From Moraxellaceae bacterium (lineage in GTDB: Bacteria; Pseudomonadota; Gammaproteobacteria; Pseudomonadales; Moraxellaceae): DNA of 5,526 bases. The first letter of the stretch is position 1, and the number at the start of each line of letters is the position of its first letter. The position numbers were made by a program, and so were the translations under genes. Shown one piece after another: positions 5,246-5,526 of the stretch. The notes below the pieces were generated by a model. It saw only the letters and a list, made by a program, of their open reading frames with translations. It searched no databases and was not told the DNA's origin. The stretch lies in NCBI GenBank assembly GCA_021156385.1, contig JAJNDL010000111.1, forward strand, positions 1 through 5,526, written 5' to 3'.

Positions 5246-5526
5246 ATGCCGGCGATCCTGCGCGACGGCCTGGCCTGGGCAGGGGCCTTCGCCCTGCTCG
5301 CCGGCATCGTTTTCGGGCTCTTCGTCGTCGTGGCGATGCCCTTCGAACTCGTGCCCAAGCACGCGGCGGAATCGTGGCCGGCCCGGCCCTGGCGCATCAC
5401 CGAGTCCTATGTCGACGCGGAGCGCGGCAGCCGTGGCCGCTACTACCGGCCGGTGATCTGCGGCGTGTATGCGGACTCGCCGCAGCGGGTCTGCGCGACA
5501 CGCATCCGCTATGGCGGCTTCCGCTT
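5246..5526 (+). CDS. Membrane-anchored protein, N-terminal part only (possibly DUF3592-like)
   Basis: The frame opens with an ATG one nucleotide after the DUF5329-like stop and runs unbroken off the right edge, giving 93 complete codons. It encodes a short basic or polar start, one hydrophobic segment (about 10-32), then a soluble stretch with SWPARPWRITESYVDAERG (43-61), GRYYRPVICGVY (64-75) and TRIRYGGF (85-92). The order W-P-x-x-x-W/G-x-I-x-E-S, then YRP, then RIRYG is reminiscent of DUF3592 proteins, which have a membrane helix followed by a beta-rich domain. That link is tentative, because the second half is missing. Cys72 and Cys83 could pair if the domain is periplasmic. No independent ribosome site stands out, which fits coupling to the upstream gene. 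Confidence 0.7.
   Translation, partial: MPAILRDGLAWAGAFALLAGIVFGLFVVVAMPFELVPKHAAESWPARPWRITESYVDAERGSRGRYYRPVICGVYADSPQRVCATRIRYGGFR

Overview
The window is high-GC (roughly two-thirds G+C by eye) bacterial chromosomal DNA. Gene density is high, with Shine-Dalgarno-led starts and short or overlapping junctions. The protein families (a DUF5329-like secreted protein, a YnbA/YnbB-like lipid pair, and a small conserved protein carrying 'YFVVRGRLWRC') point to a proteobacterium, probably gamma or beta. This rests on family recollection, not a search. No tRNA, rRNA, CRISPR array, insertion sequence or phage gene was seen.

Layout: (1) 41-421 (+) is a four-helix membrane protein of unknown function, followed at 479-528 by a strong intrinsic terminator with a perfect 16-bp stem. 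(2) 551-1393 (-) is a xylose-isomerase-like TIM-barrel protein (sugar phosphate isomerase/epimerase superfamily), convergent with gene 1. (3) 1394-1677 is a 284-nt divergent control region with three inverted repeats and one reasonable sigma70-type promoter reading right. (4) 1678-4387 (+) is a tight four-gene cluster: a four-helix membrane protein of unknown function, a CDP-alcohol phosphatidyltransferase, a CdsA-type phosphatidate cytidylyltransferase and a PlsC-type 1-acyl-glycerol-3-phosphate acyltransferase. The junctions are a 14-nt overlap, a 35-nt gap and a 1-nt gap. (5) 4416-4802 (-) is a small conserved protein of unknown function, convergent with the acyltransferase gene. (6) From 4873 (+) there is an exported DUF5329-like protein and, one nucleotide later, a membrane protein (possibly DUF3592-like) cut off by the window end.

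The centrepiece is the lipid cluster. Taken together, the acyltransferase (lysophosphatidate to phosphatidate), the cytidylyltransferase (phosphatidate to CDP-diacylglycerol) and the CDP-alcohol phosphatidyltransferase (CDP-diacylglycerol plus an alcohol to a phospholipid) form a compact self-contained phospholipid branch. The phosphatidyltransferase departs from the canonical aspartate motif at two metal-site positions (Asn82 and Asn103) and lacks the Arg of the AR pair. Its alcohol substrate, and therefore the lipid made, cannot be read from the sequence. The small membrane protein that opens the cluster is a candidate unrecognised partner. The TIM-barrel gene shares the divergent control region, but a functional link to the lipid cluster is unproven.
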